From: Actinomycetota bacterium
GTDB taxonomy: Bacteria; Actinomycetota; Actinomycetes; S36-B12; CAIYMF01
Length of the DNA stretch: 64,000 nt
Reading direction: 5' to 3'
Assembly (NCBI GenBank): GCA_009697815.1
Contig: WLRQ01000008.1
Span: 1 to 64,000, forward strand
In this document: in pieces, positions 38,430-49,722 of the stretch
How the letters are laid out: every line of letters begins with the position of its first letter
Numbering within the stretch: the stretch's first letter is position 1
The notes under the pieces: model-generated
Seen by the model: only the letters and a program-made list of their open reading frames with translations
What the model was told of the DNA's origin: nothing
Database searches by the model: none
Position numbers and translations under genes: made by a program

Positions 38430-39088
38430 CCTCGAAAGGGATCCACGTGAGATCTGCACGTCTGCGCCGCACCGCAGTTGTCGCCGCCGCCGTCGTCGCG
38501 ACGTTCGCCCTGGGCGCCTGCGGTGCCGACGCACCAGGTGCTGCGGCGGTCGTGGGAGGCCAGGAGGTCAAGCTCGCGCAAGTGGCCGATTCCGTCGCCG
38601 AGGTCCGCGCGCAGCTGCTCGCGGACCCGAAGGCCACGTTCAGCGAGGCCAAGGTGACAGCGACCAACGTCAATCGGCTCACCCGGCATCTTGTCGTGCA
38701 GGAGGCCGTGAGGCGATTGGGTGTCACCGTGACGCAGGCGGCCATCGACGACATCATCTCCAGCAGTGTCGACGGGCAGTTCGGCGGAAACCGCGCGAGG
38801 TTCGAGTTGGTGCTCGCCATCCAGCAGAGCGTCCCCGCCAGCGCGATCGAGGCATTCGCCGGTGACGTCGTGGCTCAGAACTTGCTCGCCGCGAAGCTGC
38901 TGCCGGACGGTACGCAAGAGGCTCAGGGAAACGGGCTGCGGGACTACTTCGTGAAGCTCAGCGGCTCACTCGAGGTGCGCGTGGCTGCTCGTTTCGGCGT
39001 CTGGGATCCCGCGAAGGACTCCCTCGGGCCCGTCTCCAATGAGCTCTCGGCACCCGGGGTCGTCCCGTCGTCGGCACCGTCGAACTGA
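38426..39088 (+). CDS. SurA-N-type lipoprotein without PPIase domain
   Basis: Lipobox FALGACGAD; AAVVGGQEVKLAQVADSVAEVRAQL...RLVVQEAVRRLGVTVTQAAIDDII; 4-nt overlap with mfd. Confidence 0.75.
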   Translation: MTSKGIHVRSARLRRTAVVAAAVVATFALGACGADAPGAAAVVGGQEVKLAQVADSVAEVRAQLLADPKATFSEAKVTATNVNRLTRHLVVQEAVRRLGVTVTQAAIDDIISSSVDGQFGGNRARFELVLAIQQSVPASAIEAFAGDVVAQNLLAAKLLPDGTQEAQGNGLRDYFVKLSGSLEVRVAARFGVWDPAKDSLGPVSNELSAPGVVPSSAPSN

Positions 39089-39093
39089 TAGCC

Positions 39094-40071
39094 ATGCCCG
39101 GTCGTCTCGTCCTTCTCGCGACGACGGGCCGGGTCGCCGCTGGGCTCGTGACGCTCGGCGCCTGGTCGTTGTTGCGATCGGCCGACCTCGTGGTCGTCAG
39201 TGGCCGTGACCACCCCCTGCTGCCGTCACTTGCTGAGGCGGCGATTGGCGTGCGCGTCATCGAACCAGTCGGCGACCCCGATTCCGCCCGACCCCTGGTC
39301 GAGCGATGGATGTCCGAGGTTGCAGGCGGCGTTGTCTGGGTCCTGGCCCCAGGGCAGGACGCGGCCTCGTTCTCCTCGCTTCCCTGCGAATCCCTCATCG
39401 CCTCATGGGATCTGCCGGGCGCGCACCTGCTCGACCTCGTCGCGGTCATGGACCGGCTCAGGTCGCCGGGAGGGTGTCCATGGGATGCCAAGCAGACTCA
39501 TGTCTCACTCGTCGAGTACCTCGTCGAGGAGGCCTACGAGATGGCTGAGGCGATCGAGACTGACGACGATGAAGCCCTCCGTGAAGAACTGGGCGACGTA
39601 CTGCTGCAGGTGGCATTCCATTCGCGCATTGCCCAGGAGCACGTGGATCCGTGGACGATCGACGATGTTGCCGACGGTGTTGTCGCCAAACTGATCTCGC
39701 GTCATCCTCATGTGTTCGGCGATTCCTCCGCCGACTCAGCCGAGCAGGTCGAGGCCGATTGGGCCTCACTGAAGGCCGCCGAGAAGGGTCGCGCATCGGT
39801 TACGGACGGAATCCCTCAAGCCTTGCCGGCGCTTGTCCTCGCCGCAAAGCTCCTCTCTCGGGCCAACCGGGTAGAGGTCGAGCCGGTGTCGTCGTCCACG
39901 GCCGCAGGGGTCGCCGACGCATTGAGCGCGGCGCAGGGCTCTTACGGTGATCTCCTCCTCGCGATCGTGGCGCAGGCCAGGGCCGACGGTGTCGACGCCG
40001 AGCAGTCACTGCGTCAGTCTCTGCGCGAGTATCGGGCTCGTGTCCGTGCCGCGGAAGGTGTCACAGGGTGA
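39094..40071 (+). CDS. mazG: MazG family NTP pyrophosphohydrolase
   Basis: LVAVMDRLRSPGGCPWDAKQTHVSLVEYLVEEAYEMAEAIETDDDEALREELGDVLLQVAFHSRIA. Confidence 0.93.
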   Translation: MPGRLVLLATTGRVAAGLVTLGAWSLLRSADLVVVSGRDHPLLPSLAEAAIGVRVIEPVGDPDSARPLVERWMSEVAGGVVWVLAPGQDAASFSSLPCESLIASWDLPGAHLLDLVAVMDRLRSPGGCPWDAKQTHVSLVEYLVEEAYEMAEAIETDDDEALREELGDVLLQVAFHSRIAQEHVDPWTIDDVADGVVAKLISRHPHVFGDSSADSAEQVEADWASLKAAEKGRASVTDGIPQALPALVLAAKLLSRANRVEVEPVSSSTAAGVADALSAAQGSYGDLLLAIVAQARADGVDAEQSLRQSLREYRARVRAAEGVTG

Positions 40072-41750
40072 CTATCGACGATGCTGAGGCCACCTTCGCG
40101 GCCCTCGCCGACCACATCATCGACGGGCTCCTCGCTCGCGATCCGGTCACTGCCACCTCGCTGGGCGATCACCGTTTCGACGACCGCCTGCCCGATCTCA
40201 GCGAGGACGGCCTCAGCGAGACGCTGCACACAATCGATCAGGCGCTCAGTGCCGTTGATCAGGTTGACGATCTCGCACTTGACGTGTCTGCCGCGGTCGA
40301 TCTGGAGATCCTCCGCGCCCGGTTGGCCGCAGAGCAGTTCGCGCTCGAGACGCTTGTTGAACACACCTGGAACCCGCTCGTGGCAAATCCCGGTACGGCG
40401 CTGCACCTCTTGCTCTCGCGCGACTTCGCGCCCGTCGAGGAGCGGCTCGCATCCCTTGCCGGACGGCTCGCCGGCATCCCGGAGGCGTTGGAGACGTCCC
40501 GGCTCCTCTTGCGTGACATGCCTCGGGTGCATGTCGAGACGGCCGTGGGTCAGTTCCGCGGAACGCTCGGCATGGTGAGGGCGGAGGTCGACGCCGCGCT
40601 CGTATCGGCGCCCGGGATGCGCCGCGTCGTCGAGCCGGTTCAGGCCGAGGCGCTCGGCGCCCTTGAAGCCCATGTGGGCTGGTTGCAGGACCGCCTCGAG
40701 TCCGACCTCGCCACTCGTGACCCTCGGCTCGGTGCGGAGAAGTACGCGGCGAAGCTCTGGTCGACGCTCGACGCGCAAGTCACGCCCGATGAACTCTTGC
40801 ACCGCGCGGAGACCGACCTGGTGCGGATCGAGGGTGAGATCGCACGCGTCGCGGCCGACTATCTCGGCGAGCCGGTGCCACCGCCCGACGATGCTGCCGT
40901 GCTCGTTCGCCGTGCCCTCGATGCCGTTGCAGCTGACGGCCACGTGAACAACGACACCGTGTTACCTATGTGCCGCAGCGCATTCGAGGCGACTACTGCG
41001 TTTGTGCGCCGCCACGACCTCGTGACCATTCACGACGATCCGGTCGAGATCGTGGTGATGCCCGAGATCCATCGCGGAGTGGCCGTCGCGTATTGCGATC
41101 CGCCCGGGCCGCTCGAAACCGCCATGTTGCCGACATTCTTCGCAATCTCTCCCACCCCGGCCGAGTGGGACGACGGACGGATCACGTCGTTCTTCCGTGA
41201 GTACAACGCGCACATGCTGCACAACCTCACCGTGCACGAGGCCATGCCCGGACACGTCCTGCAGCTCGCGCATGCGAAGCGAGGGGTGAAAGCCACGCGT
41301 GTGAGATCGGCGTTCTGGAGCGGCCCGTTCGTCGAGGGATGGGCCGTTTACGCGGAGCAGCTCATGGTCGAGCGCGGTTACGACGCCGGTCTCGGCCCGC
41401 GTGAGGCACTGGCGATTCACCTGCAGCAGTTGAAGATGCAGCTGCGGATGACGATCAACGCGATCCTCGACGTGCGGGTCCACAGCCGTGGGATGACCGA
41501 GGTCGAGGGAATGCGTCTGATGCAGGGGCGCGGCCACCAGGAAGAAGGCGAGGCCGTCGGGAAGTGGCGACGGGCTCTGCTCTCCTCGACCCAGCTCTCG
41601 ACGTACTACGTCGGCTATGTGGCCGTGATGGAAATCGTCGCAGATCTTCGGGCGGCGCATCCGACCTGGACCGACCGGCAGGTGCATGACGCCGTGCTCT
41701 CGCACGGATCACCGCCGCCGCGTCATCTGCGGACCCTTCTCGCGATCTGA
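40068..41750 (+). CDS. DUF885 family protein (putative metal-dependent hydrolase)
   Basis: VHEAMPGHVLQLAHAKRG...WSGPFVEGWAVYAEQLMVERG. Confidence 0.85.
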   Translation: MTIDDAEATFAALADHIIDGLLARDPVTATSLGDHRFDDRLPDLSEDGLSETLHTIDQALSAVDQVDDLALDVSAAVDLEILRARLAAEQFALETLVEHTWNPLVANPGTALHLLLSRDFAPVEERLASLAGRLAGIPEALETSRLLLRDMPRVHVETAVGQFRGTLGMVRAEVDAALVSAPGMRRVVEPVQAEALGALEAHVGWLQDRLESDLATRDPRLGAEKYAAKLWSTLDAQVTPDELLHRAETDLVRIEGEIARVAADYLGEPVPPPDDAAVLVRRALDAVAADGHVNNDTVLPMCRSAFEATTAFVRRHDLVTIHDDPVEIVVMPEIHRGVAVAYCDPPGPLETAMLPTFFAISPTPAEWDDGRITSFFREYNAHMLHNLTVHEAMPGHVLQLAHAKRGVKATRVRSAFWSGPFVEGWAVYAEQLMVERGYDAGLGPREALAIHLQQLKMQLRMTINAILDVRVHSRGMTEVEGMRLMQGRGHQEEGEAVGKWRRALLSSTQLSTYYVGYVAVMEIVADLRAAHPTWTDRQVHDAVLSHGSPPPRHLRTLLAI

Positions 41751-41858
41751 TCTTGCGAGGGGTCTGGATCTTGGGTATGCGGGGCGCCTATCCTGACGAT
41801 GCGGAGTGTGGCCGTTTTGTCGCCGACTCCCAGCCCCCCAACAGCCCAGGAGAACCCC

Positions 41859-42161
41859 ATGGCCTATGCGATCACTCACTTCTGGCCCGGTGCCACGCAG
41901 GAGCAATACGAGCGTGAGATCAGGGCGCTGCACCCTGCAGATGGAAGCCTGCCCCTCGGCCAGCTCTTTCACGCCGCGGGCACGACCGAGGGCGGCATCT
42001 TCATCATGGCCGTGCACGAGTCGCAGGAGAGCTGGGAGACCTTCCGGGACCAAGTCGTGATTCCGATGTCAGCCCAGGTGGTCGACGGCTTCCCCGCCCC
42101 GCCGGTGGAACGTGATGTTGAGCTCTTCCACGTCTTCCCGGACCACATTTTGGGCGACTAG
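41859..42161 (+). CDS. small hypothetical protein, probably dimeric alpha/beta-barrel-like
   Basis: ATG after CCCAGGAGAA; MAYAITHFWPGATQEQYEREIRALHPADG...IFIMAVHESQESWETFRDQVV. Confidence 0.75.
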   Translation: MAYAITHFWPGATQEQYEREIRALHPADGSLPLGQLFHAAGTTEGGIFIMAVHESQESWETFRDQVVIPMSAQVVDGFPAPPVERDVELFHVFPDHILGD

Positions 42162-42195
42162 CCATCGGCGCCTTCTGAGTGCGTAGGCTCAACGG

Positions 42196-42799
42196 ATGGC
42201 CCGCTACTTCGACGTTCACCCGGACAATCCGCAACCGCGCATGATCACGCAGGTCGCGGATCTTGTCAGGGAAGGCGGGTTGATCGCCTACCCCACCGAC
42301 ACCACGTTCGCGCTCGGATGTCAGATCGGCAACGCCAAGGGGCTCGAGCGGATCAACGAGATCCGTCGGCTTGATCCCAAGCATCACTTCACCTTGGTCT
42401 GCCGCGACTTCGCTCAGATGAGTCAGTTCGTGCAGGTCAGCAATTCGGCGTTCCGCTTAGTGAAGGCCTGCACCCCGGGGGCCTACACCTTCATCCTGCC
42501 CGCCACGAAGGAGGTGCCCCGCAGACTCCTGCACCCCAAGAAGCTCACGGTGGGGGTGCGCATCCCTCGCCACACGGTGCTGCAGGCGTTGCTCAGCGAG
42601 CTGGGTGAACCCATGCTCTCGAGCACCTTGTTGATGCCGGGTGACGAGGAGCCGATGACGGCTGGCTGGGAGATCAAGGAACGTCTCGACAACCTCGTCG
42701 ACGCTGTGGTCGATGCGGGCGACTGCGGCAGCGAGATGACGAGCGTGGTCGACTTGTCAGGCGCGGAGCCCGAGATCGTGCGCCGGGGCGCCGGCGACC

Positions 42800-42816
<17 letters not shown>
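42196..42816 (+). CDS. yciO: YciO family (YrdC/Sua5-like) protein
   Basis: Close in recalled sequence to E. coli YciO: YFDVHPDNPQPRMITQVADLVREGGLIAYPTDTTFALGCQIGNAKGLERINEIRRLDPKHHFTLVCRDFAQMS...GAYTFILPATKEVPRRLLHPKKLTVGVRIP. Confidence 0.87.
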
Positions 42817-45148
<2,332 letters not shown>

Positions 45149-45156
45149 TCGATCCG

Positions 45157-45693
45157 ATGTCGGGACCGTCGCAGCGCTCAGCGGAACGCGGGTCGGCGCG
45201 ACGCGCCCCTTCGTCGCGCACGGGCACGAAGCGCACCGGACGGGTTGCGTCGGCCGCAGCAGCAGTGCGCGAACGACCCAGCCTCACTGGTCGCGCCGTG
45301 ATTCTCGCGTCTGTGGTGGTGATCCTGGTCGTCACCCTTGCGGTTCCGGTCCGCGAGTTGGTACACCAGCGCGGCGAGATCAACGCTCTGCGGGCTGAGA
45401 ACGCCGCCGCTCAAGCCCGCGTCGATGACCTACTCATCCGACAGCAGCGGTTGAAGGATCCGGCGTATGTCGTGTCCTTGGTGCGCGAGCGGCTCCACTA
45501 CCTGCTGCCCGGCGAGATCGGCTATGTCGTGCTCGACCCCGCTGAGGCGCCTGCCCCGGCCACGGCCGCGAAGAAGGCAGCGTCCCTCTCGTGGTACGAG
45601 GGGCTCTGGGCCTCGGTGGGTGCTGTCGACCATGCCGTCGCACCGGCAGTGGTACCGGCCTACGTTCCGATGCGGCCGGACGCGCCTCGATGA
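45157..45693 (+). CDS. FtsB/DivIC septum formation initiator family protein
   Basis: Single TM then coiled coil: ELVHQRGEINALRAENAAAQARVDDLLIRQQRLKDPAYVVSLVRERLHYLLPGEIGYVVLDP; downstream of eno. Confidence 0.87.
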   Translation: MSGPSQRSAERGSARRAPSSRTGTKRTGRVASAAAAVRERPSLTGRAVILASVVVILVVTLAVPVRELVHQRGEINALRAENAAAQARVDDLLIRQQRLKDPAYVVSLVRERLHYLLPGEIGYVVLDPAEAPAPATAAKKAASLSWYEGLWASVGAVDHAVAPAVVPAYVPMRPDAPR

Positions 45694-46229
45694 CCCCGTC
45701 GACCGTCGTCTCCCCGGACGACCTCGCCGCGATCGGACGCCAGCTCGGTCGCGAACCACGAGGGGTTCGTGCCGTGGCGCACAGGTGCTCGTGCGGTGAT
45801 CCCGACGTCGTCGAGACCGAACCGCGCCTCCCCGATGGCTCCCCGTTCCCGACCCTCTACTACCTCACCTGCCCGAGGGCGGCGGGTCTCATCGGCACGC
45901 TCGAGGCCGAAGGTGTGATGCGCGAGATGCAAGAGCTTCTCGCCGGCGATGAGGACCTCACGGCTGCCTACCGAGGAGCCCACGAGGCATACCTCGAGGC
46001 CCGAGAGTCGATCGAACACGTAGAGGAGATCTCGGGGATCTCCGCGGGCGGAATGCCCATGCGCGTGAAGTGTTTGCACGTCCTGGTCGGCCATGCGCTC
46101 GCGGCCGGTCCAGGTGTCAACCCGTTCGGTGACGAGGCGCTGGCCATGCTCCCGAACTGGGGTGCATCGGGGCCGTGCACGAGAGCCAACGACGCTACAT
46201 CCGATGACACGAAGGCGGGGGAGTCGTGA
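45690..46229 (+). CDS. DUF501 family protein
   Basis: RCSCGDPDVVETEPRLPDGSPFPTLYYLTCPRAAGLIGTLEAEGVMREM...MPMRVKCLHVLVGHALAAGPGVNPFGDEAL. Confidence 0.88.
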   Translation: MTPSTVVSPDDLAAIGRQLGREPRGVRAVAHRCSCGDPDVVETEPRLPDGSPFPTLYYLTCPRAAGLIGTLEAEGVMREMQELLAGDEDLTAAYRGAHEAYLEARESIEHVEEISGISAGGMPMRVKCLHVLVGHALAAGPGVNPFGDEALAMLPNWGASGPCTRANDATSDDTKAGES

Positions 46230-47167
46230 CCATCCGCGTCGCTGCGATCGATTGCGGCACGAACTCGATCCGCCTTCTCATCGCCGAGGTTGATGTCGAG
46301 GCGGGCACGCTGGTCGACCTCGAGCGGGTGATGGAGGTGGTGCGACTCGGCCAAGGTGTCGACGCGACCGGACGACTCGCACCGGAGGCCCTCGAGCGCA
46401 CGTTCGCCGCGTGCGACCGCTACGCCGCTGTGATCGCACGGTATGACGTCGAGCGGATCCGCTTCGTGGCGACCTCCGCGTCCCGTGATGCGGAGAACCG
46501 CGATGATTTCGTTGCTGGAGTGCTTGCCCGAATAGGGGTGGAGCCCGAGGTAGTCACGGGCGATGAAGAGGCGCGGTTGTCCTTCACCGGAGCCACTCTC
46601 GGGCTCGTCGGGGCAGAGCCGCCCTATCTCGTCGTGGACATCGGAGGCGGTTCGACCGAGTTCGTGCTCGGAACCACCGAGCCCACAGCGGCGCGCAGTG
46701 TCGACGTCGGATGTGTACGTCTTACAGAACGTCACGTCACCAACGACCCGCCAGCGCGCTCCGAGATCGATGCGGTCATCGGTGACATCGACGCCGCAAT
46801 CGAGCGCGCGGCCGAGGTTGTGCCGATGCGTGATGCCCGCACGCTGGTCGGACTCGCGGGCTCGGTCACGACGGTGGCAGCCGTCGCACTCGGTCTCGCC
46901 GACTACGACGCCACCCGCACCCATGGCGCACGCCTGTCCGCGGCCACTGTGGCGGCCACGTCCGACCGGCTCCTTGCCATGGACCACGCGGCGCGCGCGG
47001 ACATCGCGGTGATCCATCCAGGCCGCGTCGACGTCATCAATGCGGGGGCGCTCGTCCTGCGCCGTATCCTCGAGCTCACCGGGCTCCCCGAAGTCCTCGT
47101 CTCCGAACACGACATCCTCGACGGCATCGCGTGGTCACTTGCCGTCCGTCCTCAGGAAGCCACATGA
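46226..47167 (+). CDS. Ppx/GppA exopolyphosphatase family protein
   Basis: AAIDCGTNSIRLLIAEVD...VTGDEEARLSFTGAT...LVVDIGGGSTEFVLG. Confidence 0.92.
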   Translation: MTIRVAAIDCGTNSIRLLIAEVDVEAGTLVDLERVMEVVRLGQGVDATGRLAPEALERTFAACDRYAAVIARYDVERIRFVATSASRDAENRDDFVAGVLARIGVEPEVVTGDEEARLSFTGATLGLVGAEPPYLVVDIGGGSTEFVLGTTEPTAARSVDVGCVRLTERHVTNDPPARSEIDAVIGDIDAAIERAAEVVPMRDARTLVGLAGSVTTVAAVALGLADYDATRTHGARLSAATVAATSDRLLAMDHAARADIAVIHPGRVDVINAGALVLRRILELTGLPEVLVSEHDILDGIAWSLAVRPQEAT

Positions 47168-47225
47168 CCCTCAGCCACATCCCCCTGGTGACCGTAATCG
47201 CGGCGATCGAAGGAGTGCTCCCGAT

Positions 47226-47744
47226 ATGACCGCCACCCTTGCCATCACCGTTCTCGGCCTCGACCGTCCGGGAATCATCGCCGAGGTCACCGGGCAACTC
47301 GCGGAGCTAGGCGGCAATCTTCAGGATTCGTCGATGACACTCCTCCGGGGACATTTCGCGTGGACCCTCTTGGTGGCCGTCGACGCCGGTCCGGCTGATG
47401 TCCAGGCCCGGTTGGCTCGCCTCACAGACGAGGGCTTGGTCGTGTCCGTGCTCGTCCTACCCGAGCAATCGCCGGGTGGGGTCGATGGCACTGAGTGGCT
47501 GCTGTCGGTGCACGGAGGCGACCGTCCGGGGATCGTGTCGGGACTCACCGCGCCGATCGCCGAGGCGGGTGGGAACATCACCGATCTCACGACGCGGCTC
47601 GGGGCTGGTCTCTACATTCTCGTGGCCGAGGTGTCACTCCCTGGCGACGTCGACGTCACGGCGCTCACCTCGAGGATCGCCGAGGTGTCGGCCCAACTCG
47701 GTGTGCGTGCAACATTGCACCCTGCCGAGACCGACGTCCTCTAG
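47226..47744 (+). CDS. tandem ACT-domain protein (GcvR-like)
   Basis: Two ACT units: GLDRPGIIAEVTGQLAELGGNLQDSSMTLLRGHFAWTLLV and GDRPGIVSGLTAPIAEAGGNITDLTTRLGAGLYILVAEV. Confidence 0.85.
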   Translation: MTATLAITVLGLDRPGIIAEVTGQLAELGGNLQDSSMTLLRGHFAWTLLVAVDAGPADVQARLARLTDEGLVVSVLVLPEQSPGGVDGTEWLLSVHGGDRPGIVSGLTAPIAEAGGNITDLTTRLGAGLYILVAEVSLPGDVDVTALTSRIAEVSAQLGVRATLHPAETDVL

Positions 47745-47750
47745 TACATC

Positions 47751-48299
47751 GTGGGTATCGTCGATGGGCGGATCGTCATGCCGCCCTTGCCCGCAGGCCG
47801 GGTGCTCGCGGTCGTCACCGCGCCCGCTGACGTGCTGTCGATCCCCTGCGTCGACGTCGATCCGACCGACCCAGCCGTGATGGCTCTCGCGGCGGATCTC
47901 ATTGCCACGCAGCGGGTTTCGCCGGGATGTGTGGGTCTGGCCGCCAACCAAGTGGGGATCGGCTGGCGGGTGTTCTCCCTTGATGTATCGGCGCATCCAA
48001 AGGCGCGGGTAACCCACGGCGAGTACGTCCTCGTGAACGCGCGCGTGGTGTCAGCCTCGCGTCAGGAGAAGTCTCGCGAGGGCTGCATGTCGGTTCCCGA
48101 CTTCACCGGCGACGTCAAGCGCGCCTCCCAGCTCGTCGTGAGCGGTTTCCTGCCCGGCTCGGGGGAGGAGGTCGTGCTCGAGACCGATGCCTTCGAGGCC
48201 AGGGCGCTGCAACATGAACTCGATCATCTCGATGGCCTCGTGTTCCTCGACAGGGTCGCGGGAGCGCATGCGATCTACCCGCGTAAGACTTACCTCTAG
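47751..48299 (+). CDS. def: peptide deformylase
   Basis: GCVGLAANQVG, EGCMSVP and HELDH motifs in order; GTG start. Confidence 0.88.
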   Translation: MGIVDGRIVMPPLPAGRVLAVVTAPADVLSIPCVDVDPTDPAVMALAADLIATQRVSPGCVGLAANQVGIGWRVFSLDVSAHPKARVTHGEYVLVNARVVSASRQEKSREGCMSVPDFTGDVKRASQLVVSGFLPGSGEEVVLETDAFEARALQHELDHLDGLVFLDRVAGAHAIYPRKTYL

Positions 48300-48329
48300 C
48301 ATCGACTAACGAGTCACATCAAACAGTTC

Positions 48330-48403
48330 GCCCCCGTAGCCCAACTGGCAGAGGCACGCTGCTTAAACCAGCGCAAGTGCAGGTTCGAACCCTGCCGGGG
48401 GCA
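48330..48403 (+). tRNA. tRNA with anticodon TAA (Leu by codon) but class I structure (5-nt variable loop)
   Basis: GCCCCCG/CGGGGGC acceptor; D stem GCC/GGC; CGCTG-CTTAAAC-CAGCG anticodon arm; variable CAAGT; GCAGG-TTCGAAC-CCTGC T arm; 74 nt. Confidence 0.88.
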
Positions 48404-48548
48404 CTCGGTGTTGCGGGCATCCCTCGTGGTGGCGCAATGCGCGTGGGCCGTGCGGCACGCGTCGTTATGCTGGTCACGTTGCGGACTTACTCGCACGCGG
48501 CATGCCGTTGTTGGTGCGACCTTGATCCCCCAGAAGGAGCTGTACGTC

Positions 48549-49583
48549 ATGGCGATGCTGGCATTCGGAAGTCCGCTGGAGCGCCGAGGTCTTGTCGCTG
48601 TGATGCGAATGGTGGCCACGGCTGTCGGCACCCGCCCTTTCGATGGTGACCGAGCCGACCTCGTGCGCATGTTCGCCGGGCTTGAGTCATGCTCGGGCTG
48701 CCATGGCTTCCCCGAGTCACTGGACTTCTCCGACCTCACCGGCGACATCGAGCCATGGGCTGATGGTGCCGACGGCATCGCCGAGATCATGAAGTGCCTG
48801 CCCGGGGACAAGCAGCGCCTTGAGGCAGTGCACGCCGGGCTCCTCGTCGCGCTCTACTCGATCGAACAGGACCCTGTCGGGCTTTCCGCCGCACGTTGGA
48901 TCAGCAAGGAACTCGGCGCCAGCGACTCCATGGTGCGCACTGCCACCCTGACGGCGGGCGTTCACTCGCACGCCGCCCAGGCTGACCTCTTCCGCCGATT
49001 CATGTCCGAACGTATAGGCGTCCCTGTCGACGAGGTGCGCAAATTCGCCTCCCGCAAGGACTTGGGTGCGATCACGGCTCCGGCGCTGAACGACCGTTAT
49101 CACCGCCTGCTCGAGCAGGCTCCCGACGGCTCGCTCGGGGGCGAGATGCGCCGGTTCTACAGCGACGCGCCCTTCGCGGTTCCAGGAACCCCTGGTGTGC
49201 CGTTGCCTGTGGAGTTCCTCGGCTCGCATGACGTTCACCATGTGCTGGCGGGCTACGACACGATGGCGCACGGCGAGGTCTACACCGCCGTCTTCAACGC
49301 GGGCAACGCTGCCGCGGGTATTGGCTGGCTCTCGGTGGTGCTTTTGCAGTGGCACCAGGGAATCAAGATAGGTGTGTTCAATCCTGCGCACGCCCACCTC
49401 GACCCCGCGATCGTGGCCGACGCCGCGCAGCGAGGAGCAGCCACTCACGTCGATGTCTACTCCTACGAGTGGGACTGGATGTCGCTGCTCGAACGTCCAC
49501 TCGACGAGGTTCGGGGCTCGCTAGGTATCCCCCCGGGCGGCACCGTGCTCGCCGGCGCTACGTGGAATCCGAAGTCGGAGTAG
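48549..49583 (+). CDS. Coq4-like family protein
   Basis: ATG at 48549 after AAGGAG; EFLGSHDVHHVLAGYDTMAHGEV resembles the Coq4 HDxxH metal motif; N-terminal TerB-like helical region. Confidence 0.68.
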   Translation: MAMLAFGSPLERRGLVAVMRMVATAVGTRPFDGDRADLVRMFAGLESCSGCHGFPESLDFSDLTGDIEPWADGADGIAEIMKCLPGDKQRLEAVHAGLLVALYSIEQDPVGLSAARWISKELGASDSMVRTATLTAGVHSHAAQADLFRRFMSERIGVPVDEVRKFASRKDLGAITAPALNDRYHRLLEQAPDGSLGGEMRRFYSDAPFAVPGTPGVPLPVEFLGSHDVHHVLAGYDTMAHGEVYTAVFNAGNAAAGIGWLSVVLLQWHQGIKIGVFNPAHAHLDPAIVADAAQRGAATHVDVYSYEWDWMSLLERPLDEVRGSLGIPPGGTVLAGATWNPKSE

Positions 49584-49654
49584 CACCGATGTGCCACCCC
49601 GCTCGATGTCGCCGCTGACCTGATCCCTAGTCCAGACTCGATCGGCTGGCGGAT

Positions 49655-49673
49655 CCGGGTTAGGGTTACCTAA
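49655..49673. promoter_or_regulatory. weak DtxR/IdeR-box-like sequence CCGGGTTAGGGTTACCTAA
   Basis: 14/19 match by eye to TTAGGTTAGGCTAACCTAA; could instead be part of an ordinary promoter. Confidence 0.3.
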
Positions 49674-49722
49674 GTGCCACATGCCACTGAGGTGTGATCC
49701 ACCCCCCCTGATGGAGGTCACG

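Noticed and set aside
40068-41750. DUF885 protein as a possible novel toxin or defence protein
   Set aside because: HEAMPGH motif and surroundings fit the common DUF885 family; nothing unusual in context.
45968-47110. 380-aa minus-strand ORF
   Set aside because: Antisense to DUF501 and ppx genes; no recognisable protein features.
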